Origin: Burkholderiales bacterium | GTDB lineage: Bacteria > Pseudomonadota > Gammaproteobacteria > Burkholderiales > Ga0077523 | NCBI GenBank assembly: GCA_025459035.1 | Contig: JALORJ010000203.1 | Location: forward strand, 1-5,448 | Reading direction: 5' to 3' | DNA: 5,448 nt | Shown here: piece after piece, positions 1-5,086 of the stretch | How positions within the stretch are numbered: position 1 is the first letter of the stretch | Layout of the letters: each line of letters begins with the position of its first letter | Notes under the pieces: model-generated | What the model saw: only the letters and a program-made list of their open reading frames with translations | Databases searched by the model: none | Told to the model about the DNA's origin: nothing | Program-made: the position numbers and the translations under genes

Positions 1-202
1 TCGACGCGCAGAAGCACTCCGCCGGGAGCCCGTAGAACCCGCGCATCACCCACTCGAGCTCGAGCGCGACGGTGACCGGCACGAACACCGGGCCGCTTTC
101 GACCAGCAGGCGCCTTGCGATCGGGCGTTGCCGGCGTGCTTCGGCGTCGGCAGGGTCGTCGCAGTAGAACCGCGCCAGGACGTTGGTGTCGACTGCGATC
201 AC
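1..202 (-). CDS. vapC: VapC-type PIN-domain toxin (3' end cut off by window edge)
   Basis: This is the first 67 codons of a PIN-domain protein, predicted to be the Mg-dependent ribonuclease toxin of a type II toxin-antitoxin pair. The N-terminus reads VIAVDTNVLARFYCDD, the typical first PIN strand with the first metal-binding acidic residue at D5. Around residues 44-54 the stretch TVALELEWVMR carries the second conserved acid (E48) and the ELEWV(M/L)R signature common in VapC proteins. The remaining acidic residues would lie beyond position 1 and cannot be checked. The start is a GTG at 202-200 that overlaps the antitoxin stop (GTGA, 199-202), so translation is probably coupled. PIN families of about 125-145 residues are usual, so about half the gene is missing. 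Family assignment is firm; the RNA target cannot be read from sequence. Confidence 0.88.
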   Translation of the reverse strand, partial: MIAVDTNVLARFYCDDPADAEARRQRPIARRLLVESGPVFVPVTVALELEWVMRGFYGLPAECFCAS

Positions 203-471
203 GAGCGTCCGCGCCGCGCGCGCTGCGCAAGCGTTGCAGCATCGAAGTCGACCAACCGACCGCGCGGGCGGTCGGCTGGCGCCGGAGGAACCTTCACCAG
301 TCCGTAGCCCGCTTCGGGATCGGTGCGAGGCACCCTGCGGTGCACCACGAGACGAATCGAGCCGGCGTCATCGACGAACTCGACCTGAGTGCCGGCCACC
401 AGCCCGTAGCGATCGCGGATCTCCGCGGGAATGACGATTTGTCCTCTCGCGGTGAGCGTTGCCGCGGCCAT
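199..471 (-). CDS. vapB: VapB-type antitoxin, AbrB/SpoVT (swapped-hairpin) fold
   Basis: A 90-residue antitoxin. Residues 1-45 form the AbrB/MazE-like DNA-binding domain: MAAATLTARGQIVIPAEIRD followed by RYGLVAGTQVEFVDDAGSI, with the GQIVIPAEIR loop typical of this fold. The remainder is rich in Pro and Arg and ends in VDFDAATLAQRARRGRS, the sort of C-terminal tail that wraps around and blocks the PIN toxin. The frame stays open upstream, but the ATG at 471 is preferred because GGGAGG sits 6 nt before it and the fold begins directly at this Met. Its stop overlaps the toxin GTG by 4 nt. In known systems the antitoxin and the complex repress their own promoter; inverted repeats at 504-533 could be that operator. 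Confidence 0.9.
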   Translation of the reverse strand: MAAATLTARGQIVIPAEIRDRYGLVAGTQVEFVDDAGSIRLVVHRRVPRTDPEAGYGLVKVPPAPADRPRGRLVDFDAATLAQRARRGRS

Positions 472-477
472 CGCGTG

Positions 478-483
478 CCTCCC
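478..483 (-). promoter_or_regulatory. Shine-Dalgarno of the vapB antitoxin
   Basis: On the minus strand GGGAGG is followed by a 6-nt spacer and then the ATG at 471. This settles the antitoxin start over the longer open frame extending to 669. Confidence 0.7.
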
Positions 484-501
484 TCTGCAGTTCGACACGC
501 G

Positions 502-529
502 ATGGTAAGCCTCTGCGCTTACCTGATAA
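502..529 (-). promoter_or_regulatory. Putative vapBC promoter
   Basis: On the minus strand TTATCA (529-524) and TACCAT (507-502) are separated by 16 bp, each matching 4 of 6 sigma-70 consensus bases. The predicted transcript would begin near 495, giving a leader of about 25 nt with the vapB ribosome site in it. The -35 lies in the last codons of the DUF2917 gene. In DNA this GC-rich such matches are uncommon, and they coincide with inverted repeats, but no promoter was measured. Confidence 0.45.
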
Positions 530-533
530 GCGC
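504..533. promoter_or_regulatory. Overlapping inverted repeats, candidate vapBC operator
   Basis: Two perfect 7-bp inverted repeats share an arm. GGTAAGC (504-510) pairs with GCTTACC (517-523) across 6 nt. GCGCTTA (515-521) pairs with TAAGCGC (527-533) across 5 nt. They cover the spacer and both ends of the putative promoter at 502-529, the position expected of a toxin-antitoxin autorepression site. The second pair also spans the DUF2917 stop codon and could form an RNA hairpin, but no T-run follows on the minus strand, so a classical terminator is less likely. Confidence 0.5.
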
Positions 534-860
534 GTCGCGCCAGTCGATGCACACCACGGCTTCGCGTCCGTCCTGCGCCTGCACGACCACGGCGCGATCG
601 CGCGGCACATCGAAGGCCTCGCCCGACGTCAGGAAGCGGTCCTGCGGGTCGTCTGCGACCGTCAACCACACGCAGCCGCGCATGCAGGTGATCGACGGCG
701 CGTCACGCGGAATCCGCGCGGCGCGATCGGGCCGCAGTCGCAGCAGGTGGCCGGTGGGTTCGGCGATGCTGCGGCTGCGGCTGCCGCGCAGGCGCAGGCC
801 GGTGGTGCGTACGACGCAGGCGATCCGGTGCAGCAGCGTGGCAGGCAGGGCGAGGTGCAC
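519..860 (-). CDS. DUF2917 domain-containing protein
   Basis: A 113-residue protein of a family with no assigned function. The recognisable part spans about residues 37-106: a first strand around HLLRLRPDRA, then ITCMRGCVWLTVADDPQDRF (58-77), then LTSGEAFDVPRD (78-89) and VVVQAQDG (91-98). The core pattern, V/I-x-x-G-x-(V/L)WLT followed by D-x-x-L-x-x-GE, is the family signature and suggests a small all-beta, cupin-like barrel. No signal peptide or membrane segment is seen. The GTG start at 860 is chosen because GGGAG lies 7 nt before it; no in-frame ATG precedes the core domain nearby. It is divergent from the MocR regulator gene, a pairing I recall in Burkholderiales, and lies 47 bp upstream of vapB on the same strand. 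It may be a target of the regulator; its role is unknown. Confidence 0.82.
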   Translation of the reverse strand: MHLALPATLLHRIACVVRTTGLRLRGSRSRSIAEPTGHLLRLRPDRAARIPRDAPSITCMRGCVWLTVADDPQDRFLTSGEAFDVPRDRAVVVQAQDGREAVVCIDWRDALIR

Positions 861-867
861 GACAGGA

Positions 868-872
868 CTCCC
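868..872 (-). promoter_or_regulatory. Shine-Dalgarno supporting the GTG start of the DUF2917 gene
   Basis: GGGAG on the minus strand, with a 7-nt spacer before the GTG at 860. It favours this non-ATG start over others in the long open minus frame. Confidence 0.55.
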
Positions 873-955
873 GGTGGCAGCGCCGATCGCGCCGACGCCG
901 GCAGTCTTGGCAACGCGGCCTGACCGGCACAGCGGCAGATGCGGCCGCGTTGTCG

Positions 956-1018
956 CGACACAGACGCTCGCGGCATGCTCTGTACCGGTCGGTGCGGGCG
1001 CGTGCTGTATCTGTGTCG
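956..1018. repeat. 9-bp perfect inverted repeat in the divergent control region
   Basis: CGACACAGA (956-964) is the exact reverse complement of TCTGTGTCG (1010-1018); the two arms are 45 bp apart. They lie between the divergent DUF2917 and MocR genes. The distance is too large for a simple dimer site but would suit two half-sites bridged by a looping or tetrameric regulator. A weak plus-strand promoter could lie alongside (TTGTCG at 950-955, CATGCT at 974-979, 18-bp spacer). Confidence 0.4.
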
Positions 1019-1022
1019 GTCG
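980..1022. promoter_or_regulatory. Direct repeat CTGTnnCGGTCG, candidate MocR operator
   Basis: CTGTACCGGTCG (980-991) and CTGTGTCGGTCG (1011-1022) match at 10 of 12 positions. They are spaced 31 bp start to start, about three helical turns, so both would face the same side of the DNA. Well-studied MocR proteins such as GabR bind direct repeats upstream of their own or a divergent gene, so this is a reasonable operator candidate. It has not been tested. Confidence 0.45.
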
Positions 1023-1073
1023 CCGCCGCGGGCCGACCATGACCGCGACCAACGCCGTGCGTGACCCACCTCC

Positions 1074-2516
1074 ATGAACGCGCCCCTCGACTTCACCGCC
1101 CCCGACGCCCCGCTGTACCGCGCACTGGCCGATCGGTTGGTCGCGTCGATGGCCGCCGGCGCGTTGCGTCCCGGCGAGCGGCTGCCGTCGGTGCGTGCGC
1201 TCGCGGCACGCGAGCAGGTGAGCGTCGCGACGGCCGTGGCCGCGTATCGCGACCTCGAGGCGCGCAGCCGCATCGAGGCGCGGCCACGATCGGGCTTCTT
1301 CGTCGCGACCCGGCCGGTGGCGCTCGACGAGCCGGTGGTCGCGCCGCGGCCGCGCCGCGTGCCGTCGGTCAGCGGCGTCAACGTGCTGGTCATGCAGATC
1401 CTCGAGGCCGCCCGCAACCCCGACGTCGTGCCGCTCGCGGCGGCGTGCCCGAGCCCCGAGTTCATGCTGCCGATCGCGCAGATGCGTCGCGGCCTCAACG
1501 CCCGGCTCGCGCGCGACCCCGGCCTCGCGCTGCAGTACCGCATGGGCGCGGGCTACGCGCCGCTGCAGCAGGCGGTCGCGCGGCGTCTGGTCGACGTGGG
1601 CTGCGTGGTCGAGCCGCACGACGTGATCGTCACCAACGGCTGCATGGAAGCGCTGATGCTCGCGCTGCGCGCGACCACGCGGCCCGGCGACACGGTGGCG
1701 ATCGAATCACCGGCGTACTTCGGCCTGCTGCAGATCATGGAGACGCTGGGCCTGCGCGCGCTCGAGCTGCCGACGCATCCGCGCACCGGGCTGTCGGTCG
1801 AGGCGTTCGACCTCGCGACGCGCCGCGAAGGCGCCGTCGCCGCGGTGGTGGTGACGCCCAACTTCTCGAACCCGCTCGGCAGCCTGATGCCCGACGGCGC
1901 CAAGAAGGCGCTGGCCGCGCTGGCGCAGGCACGCGGCGTGGCGGTGATCGAGGACGACATCTACGGCGAGCTGCCGTTCGGCGAGCACCGACCGCGCGTG
2001 CTGAAGCACTGGGACCGCAGCGGCAACGTGATCCTGTGCGGATCGTTCTCGAAGGTGCTCACGCCCGGCCTGCGCGTGGGCTGGATGGCGCCGGGCCGCT
2101 GGCGAGATGTGGTCGCGATGCACAAGTTCACGACCTCGGTCGCGACATCCGAGCTCAACCAGGCGCTGGTCGCCGAACTGCTCGTGTCGGGCGGCTACGA
2201 CCGGCATCTGCGCCGCCTGCGCGCGGCCTTCCGCGAGTCGGTCGCGCGCACGTCCGAGGCCGTCGAGCGGCATTTCCCCGCGGGCACGCGCATCACGCGT
2301 CCGGCCGGCGGCTTCGTGCTGTGGATCGAGCTGCCGCCCGACGTCGATGCGCTCGCGCTGTTCTGGAAGGCGCTCGACGCCGGCGTGAGCTTCGTGCCCG
2401 GCGCGCTGTTCGCGGCCAGCGGCCGCTTCACGCACCACCTGCGGCTGTCGGCGGGTCAGCGCTTCACGCCGCGCATCGACGACGCCATCCGGACGCTGGG
2501 GCGGCTGATGCGGTGA
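1074..2516 (+). CDS. MocR-family transcriptional regulator (GntR-type winged helix fused to class I aminotransferase fold)
   Basis: A 480-residue two-domain regulator. Residues 13-77 form the GntR winged helix: LYRALADRLVASMAAGALRPGE, then RLPSVRALA (36-44), a recognition region near 48-60, and the wing ending in SGFFV (73-77). The rest is a fold-type I aminotransferase domain that binds pyridoxal phosphate. Visible cofactor residues are N266 in NFSNPLG, D294 and Y297 in EDDIYGE, the Schiff-base lysine K327 in SFSKVLTPG with the following LRVGW, and the likely carboxylate-binding R457 in HLRLSAG. All key positions are kept, so it should bind cofactor; family members usually sense an amino acid, amine or the vitamer rather than act as enzymes. 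The ATG at 1074 starts just ahead of the winged helix; no good ribosome site precedes it. Length is typical (about 450-500). The ligand and target genes are not readable; nearest candidates are the divergent DUF2917 gene and the two genes downstream. Confidence 0.93.
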   Translation: MNAPLDFTAPDAPLYRALADRLVASMAAGALRPGERLPSVRALAAREQVSVATAVAAYRDLEARSRIEARPRSGFFVATRPVALDEPVVAPRPRRVPSVSGVNVLVMQILEAARNPDVVPLAAACPSPEFMLPIAQMRRGLNARLARDPGLALQYRMGAGYAPLQQAVARRLVDVGCVVEPHDVIVTNGCMEALMLALRATTRPGDTVAIESPAYFGLLQIMETLGLRALELPTHPRTGLSVEAFDLATRREGAVAAVVVTPNFSNPLGSLMPDGAKKALAALAQARGVAVIEDDIYGELPFGEHRPRVLKHWDRSGNVILCGSFSKVLTPGLRVGWMAPGRWRDVVAMHKFTTSVATSELNQALVAELLVSGGYDRHLRRLRAAFRESVARTSEAVERHFPAGTRITRPAGGFVLWIELPPDVDALALFWKALDAGVSFVPGALFAASGRFTHHLRLSAGQRFTPRIDDAIRTLGRLMR

Positions 2517-2592
2517 GGGCGTCGCTCGCCTTGCCGTGGCACGCTCCGGGTTGCCTGCGCGCCGGCCGCGCTTTCCGCATGGATCGACCCCG

Positions 2593-3282
2593 ATGACCCC
2601 GAACGATCCCCCGATCCGCGCTTGCGTGTTCGACGCCTACGGCACCTTGTTCGACGTGCATTCGGCCGTCGCGAAGCACGCGGCGCGGCTGGGGCCCGAC
2701 GCGGCGGCGCTGTCGCAGACGTGGCGCACCAAGCAGCTCGAGTACTCGTGGGTGCACTCGCTGATGCACCGCTACGAGGACTTCTGGACGCTCACCACGC
2801 GCGCGCTCGACTTCGCGTTCGCGCGCCACGGCGTGCATGACGACGCGCTGCGCGCCGACCTGCTCGCGGCCTACGAGACGCTCGACGCCTACGCCGAAGT
2901 GCCGGCGGTGCTCGCGCAGTTGCGCGGCGCGGGCCTGCAGACGGCCATCCTCTCCAACGGCGCGCCCGCGATGCTGGCGTCGGCGGTGCGCTCGGCCGGT
3001 CTCGACGGCGCCTTCGACGCCTTGCTGTCGGTCGACTCGCTGCGTCGCTACAAGCCCGACCCGCGCGTCTACGCGCTCGCGACCGACCGCTTCGGGCTGC
3101 TCGCGTCCGAGATCGCGTTCATGTCGAGCAACGCGTGGGACGTGGCCGGGGCCCGCGCGTTCGGCTTCGACGTGCACTGGATCAACCGCACGCAGCAGCC
3201 GGCCGAGTACCCGCGCAGCGCGGCGGCCGATCAGCTGCCCGACCTGACCGCACTGCTGGGGCACCTGGGTCTCGACGCGTGA
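2593..3282 (+). CDS. Haloacid dehalogenase, type II (L-2-haloacid dehalogenase family)
   Basis: A 229-residue cytosolic HAD-superfamily hydrolase. Family members replace the halogen of L-2-haloalkanoic acids with hydroxyl, giving D-2-hydroxy acids. Every catalytic position known from Pseudomonas L-DEX YL has its counterpart: nucleophile D14 and T18 in FDAYGTLFDV, R45 in WRTKQLEYSW, S121 and N122 in ILSNG, K154 and Y160 in YKPDPRVY, and S178, N180 and D183 in SSNAWD. The helical cap (about 23-100) carries the typical SLMHRYEDFW. The later WINRT motif also fits. The ATG at 2593 begins 10-15 residues before the first strand, as usual; its ribosome site is weak. The gene follows the MocR gene by 76 bp and precedes the transporter by 10 bp. 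Assignment to this family is firm; true substrate is uncertain because many relatives have no known halogenated substrate. Confidence 0.93.
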   Translation: MTPNDPPIRACVFDAYGTLFDVHSAVAKHAARLGPDAAALSQTWRTKQLEYSWVHSLMHRYEDFWTLTTRALDFAFARHGVHDDALRADLLAAYETLDAYAEVPAVLAQLRGAGLQTAILSNGAPAMLASAVRSAGLDGAFDALLSVDSLRRYKPDPRVYALATDRFGLLASEIAFMSSNAWDVAGARAFGFDVHWINRTQQPAEYPRSAAADQLPDLTALLGHLGLDA

Positions 3283-3292
3283 CGCCTGCGCG

Positions 3293-4441
3293 TTGAGCGA
3301 CGCCCGCGCCGGCCGGCTGATCGCACGGCTCTTCGTCGCCGAGTTCCTCTACGTCGTCCCGTTCTTCGCGCTCGGCACGCTCGTCACCGTCGACCTCGCG
3401 CGCGGGGGCACCGCACCCGCGCTGATCGGCGTGATCGCGTCGGCCGGTTGGATCGGCATCCTGTGCGCCGCGCTGGCGCTGCCGCTCGCGGTGCGGCGCA
3501 TCGACCGCCGCACGCTGTTCCACGCGACGTCGGTCGCGGGGGTCGCGGTGATCCCGCTGCTCGCGACCGGCCGCCCGTGGCTGGTGGCCGTCGCGCTGTG
3601 GACCGTCGGCATCGCCGGGGGCGTGCGCTGGGTGGCCAGCGAGGCATGGCTCGCGCAGCTCGTCGCGCCCGACGCCGTGGGCAAGGCCATCGGCGGCTTC
3701 GAGACCATGATCGGCGCCACCATCGTCTGCGGCCCGGCGCTGCTGGCGTTCACCGGCTTCGACGGCATCGCGCCGTACGCCACCTGCGCCGCGCTCGCGA
3801 CCGCCGGCGTGGCGGTGCTGCTGGGCGCGCCGCTGCCGGCCGACAGCGTCGACGCGGCCCGCGCGCACGACGCCCGCGACGGCCCGATCGCGTCGCTCGT
3901 GCGCACGTGGCGCGCGCACCGCCCGTGGCTGGTGGCGGCTTTTCTCGGCGGCGTGATGGAAGCGGGCATCGTCGCCGTGCTGCCGGTGCAGGCGGTGCAG
4001 CTGGGCGCGACGGCCGGGGCCGCGGCGCTGCTGGTGTCGACCGCCGGCGCGGGCAGCCTGCTGCTGCAGCTGCCGCTGGGTGCGCTGTCGGACCGCATCG
4101 CCACGGCACGGCTGCAGCGCGCATGCGCGGTGCTCACGCTGCTGGCCGGTGTCGCGCTGTTCGCCGTCGAGACCCTGCCGGCGCTGCACTGGCCGATCGC
4201 GTTCGTCTTCGGCGGCTTCGGCGGCGGCCTGTTCACGCTGTCGATGGTGGCCGCCGGCCGCAGCCAGCGCGGCCCGGCACTGATCGAAGCCACCGCCGGC
4301 CTGGTCTTCGCCTACAACGTCGGCAGCAGCGCAGGCCCGATGCTGGCCGGCGCGGCGCTGGATGCGGGCGGGGCGGCCGGGCTGGCGGCGGTGATGGTGG
4401 GGTTGGCGGTGGTGGGGGTGGGGGGCGGGCGGGAGCGGTAA
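3293..4441 (+). CDS. MFS transporter, YcaD-like
   Basis: A 382-residue, very hydrophobic membrane protein with about 11-12 predicted helices, the first near residues 13-33 and the second near 43-67. The loop after helix 2 reads RRIDRRTL, a form of the MFS loop 2-3 motif; a matching LGALSDRIATARL lies in the second half. RWVASEAWLAQ in the fourth-helix region and YNVGSSAGPMLAG near the C-terminus resemble E. coli YcaD, an uncharacterised inner-membrane carrier. Substrate and direction of transport are unknown. The start is most likely the TTG at 3293, 10 bp after the dehalogenase stop; no ribosome site is visible, so translation may depend on ribosomes finishing the upstream gene, and a slightly different start cannot be excluded. 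The last 25 codons run through a G-rich tract. Co-transcription with the dehalogenase suggests uptake or export of a related organic acid, which is inference. Confidence 0.87.
   Translation: MSDARAGRLIARLFVAEFLYVVPFFALGTLVTVDLARGGTAPALIGVIASAGWIGILCAALALPLAVRRIDRRTLFHATSVAGVAVIPLLATGRPWLVAVALWTVGIAGGVRWVASEAWLAQLVAPDAVGKAIGGFETMIGATIVCGPALLAFTGFDGIAPYATCAALATAGVAVLLGAPLPADSVDAARAHDARDGPIASLVRTWRAHRPWLVAAFLGGVMEAGIVAVLPVQAVQLGATAGAAALLVSTAGAGSLLLQLPLGALSDRIATARLQRACAVLTLLAGVALFAVETLPALHWPIAFVFGGFGGGLFTLSMVAAGRSQRGPALIEATAGLVFAYNVGSSAGPMLAGAALDAGGAAGLAAVMVGLAVVGVGGGRER
4414..4433 (+). repeat. G-quadruplex-type G-run at the 3' end of the MFS gene
   Basis: Reading the plus strand: five Gs, T, six Gs, C, three Gs, C, three Gs. 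These are four G-tracts with single-base loops, matching the standard intramolecular quadruplex pattern. It lies in the final codons of the transporter gene on the coding strand, so it would be present in the mRNA as well. More G-runs occur just before it (4399-4402). Confidence 0.6.
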
Positions 4442-4495
4442 TCGGGCGGGCTGCCACCGCGCGGCCCAGGGGCGTTCATGTTCTGACCGCACGCC

Positions 4496-4512
4496 GTCCT
4501 GCGTTGCAGGAC
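4496..4512. repeat. Perfect hairpin GTCCTGC-GTT-GCAGGAC
   Basis: A 7-bp stem with a 3-nt loop lies 54 bp after the MFS stop. No T-run follows, so it is not a clear intrinsic terminator. It directly precedes the second inverted repeat (4515-4529) and covers the putative -35 of the downstream toxin-antitoxin promoter, so it may be a second operator site. Confidence 0.4.
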
Positions 4513-4533
4513 CGTAGCACCAAGTGCTATAGA
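4504..4533 (+). promoter_or_regulatory. Promoter of the RelE/HigB-HTH toxin-antitoxin locus
   Basis: TTGCAG (4504-4509) and TATAGA (4528-4533) are 18 bp apart. The -10 is preceded by TG and one base (4525-4527), an extended -10 that would offset the weak -35. Transcription would begin near 4540, only about 11 nt before the toxin GTG. This A/T-rich patch stands out in the surrounding GC-rich DNA. Confidence 0.55.
4515..4529. promoter_or_regulatory. Inverted repeat TAGCAC-CAA-GTGCTA, candidate antitoxin operator
   Basis: A perfect 6-bp inverted repeat with a 3-bp centre; its right arm runs into the -10 element at 4528. Binding here would block RNA polymerase. HTH antitoxins of this kind typically repress their own operon through a short palindrome in exactly this position, so the intact HTH protein encoded at 4772-5086 is the likely ligand. 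Confidence 0.55.
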
Positions 4534-4550
4534 TTCGGCCGAGGTCGGTT

Positions 4551-4785
4551 GTGGCGATCTACGCAACCGCGTGGTTCGGTCGCTGGGCACGAAAGCAAGG
4601 TCTGGCGACACGGAGCCTCTGCGCAGCGGTCGACGGGATGGCGCGCGGGCTCGTCGACGCCGACCCGGGCGGCGGCGTCGTCAAGAAGCGGACAGGCCGA
4701 CCAGGACAGGGCAGGAGCGGCGGCTATCGGACGAGCAGTGGACGCGGGTGAACTGCTGGAGGTGACCTGCGATGCGCAAGACTGA
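4551..4785 (+). pseudogene. Disrupted RelE/ParE (HigB-like) type II toxin: internal deletion plus frameshift
   Basis: From the GTG at 4551, after GAGG 6 nt upstream, the frame reads VAIYATAWFGRWARKQGLA and then, across residues 28-62, GMARGLVDAD, GGGVVKKR, RPGQGRSGGYRT. This is the conserved first half of a family of RelE/HigB-like mRNA-cleaving toxins. After YRT (about 4733) it turns into SSGRG and a stop at 4749-4751, giving 66 residues where about 110-140 are normal. A different frame then supplies RAVDAGELLEVTCDAQD (4732-4785), which is the conserved C-terminus of the same family. The usual middle, a V-A-T-x-R-G-x-R-W start followed by F-G-F-x-K-x-E-R-x-N-I and a helical segment, is absent. 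I estimate 45-50 codons lost in a deletion not divisible by three, with the junction near 4729-4734. The remaining product lacks the core strands and should not be toxic. Sequencing or assembly error is an alternative. Confidence 0.85.
4758..4765 (+). promoter_or_regulatory. Strong Shine-Dalgarno of the HTH antitoxin
   Basis: GGAGGTGA, 6 nt ahead of the ATG at 4772, is a near-perfect match to the 16S rRNA tail. It is the best ribosome site in the window and lies inside the relict toxin tail, so the antitoxin can be translated even though the toxin frame stops at 4751. Confidence 0.75.
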
Positions 4786-5086
4786 ATCCCCCATCCTTGC
4801 GGCAGTCCGCGAGACGGCACGCGGACTTCACCGGGTCGGCGCGATGGATCAAGTCACGCTGCGCGAGTTCGAGCAGCTGTGCGCGACCCCCGTCGAACCG
4901 CTCGAGCCCGACGACATCAAGCGCATCCGCGAATCGTCGCAGGTGAGCCAGGCCGTGTTCGCGCGGCTGCTGAACACGAGCGTGTCGACAGTTCAGAAGT
5001 GGGAGATCGGCCAGAAGCGGCCAACCGGTACCGCGCTGAAGCTGCTGCGCCTGGTCGAGAAGAGAGGCCTGGAAGTCATCATCTGA
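4772..5086 (+). CDS. HTH (XRE-type) antitoxin of a RelE/HigB-like system, NadS/HigA-like, orphaned
   Basis: A 104-residue DNA-binding protein, length normal for the family. Residues 1-25 (ending TARGLHRVGAM) and the segment TLREFEQLCATPVEPLEP (29-46) match the usual N-terminal toxin-interacting region. Residues 47-98 form a lambda-repressor-like domain: IKRIRESSQVSQAVFARLLN, then TSVSTVQKWEIGQKRPTG, with helix-turn-helix at about Q60-E78, and the closing helix LKLLRLVEKRG. The SQ-x-x-FA-x-x-LN-x-S-x-x-T-V-x-KWE-x-G-x-K-x-P pattern is diagnostic. The ATG overlaps the relict toxin frame by 14 nt, the original operon arrangement, and has a strong ribosome site. The protein shows no damage. With its toxin partner disabled it is effectively an orphan repressor; its most obvious target is the palindrome at 4515-4529. 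A new regulatory role elsewhere is possible but not shown. Confidence 0.92.
   Translation: MRKTESPILAAVRETARGLHRVGAMDQVTLREFEQLCATPVEPLEPDDIKRIRESSQVSQAVFARLLNTSVSTVQKWEIGQKRPTGTALKLLRLVEKRGLEVII

Noticed and set aside
115..1077. 320-codon plus-strand open frame across vapBC, DUF2917 and the divergent region
   Set aside because: Arg/Ser/Ala-rich with no motif, and antisense to three recognisable minus-strand genes.
861..1619. Long open minus-strand frame extending upstream of the DUF2917 start and deep into the regulator gene
   Set aside because: Only the part from 860 down to 519 shows a protein family. The rest is antisense to the MocR coding region, is Arg/His-rich and has no motif, as expected in GC-rich DNA with few stop codons.
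2557..2574. GCGCG-CCGGC-CGCGC hairpin followed by TTT between the regulator and dehalogenase genes, as a terminator
   Set aside because: The stem is only 5 bp and the T-run 3 bases. Such GC stems arise by chance in this composition, so I do not call a terminator or use it to exclude co-transcription.
3182..4492. 436-codon open frame on the minus strand opposite the dehalogenase end and MFS gene
   Set aside because: Composition is Arg/Ala/Gln/His-rich without domains, and the plus strand here encodes a clear membrane transporter. It is a shadow of that gene.
3448..4731. Long plus-strand frame that continues into the C-terminal tail of the broken toxin
   Set aside because: Most of it is an out-of-frame reading of the MFS gene. 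Only 4732-4785 is meaningful, as the relict toxin tail.
4551..4785. Programmed ribosomal frameshift joining the two toxin halves
   Set aside because: A frameshift would not restore the missing central segment of about 45-50 codons, and no slippery sequence is visible at the junction. Deletion explains both the length and the frame change.
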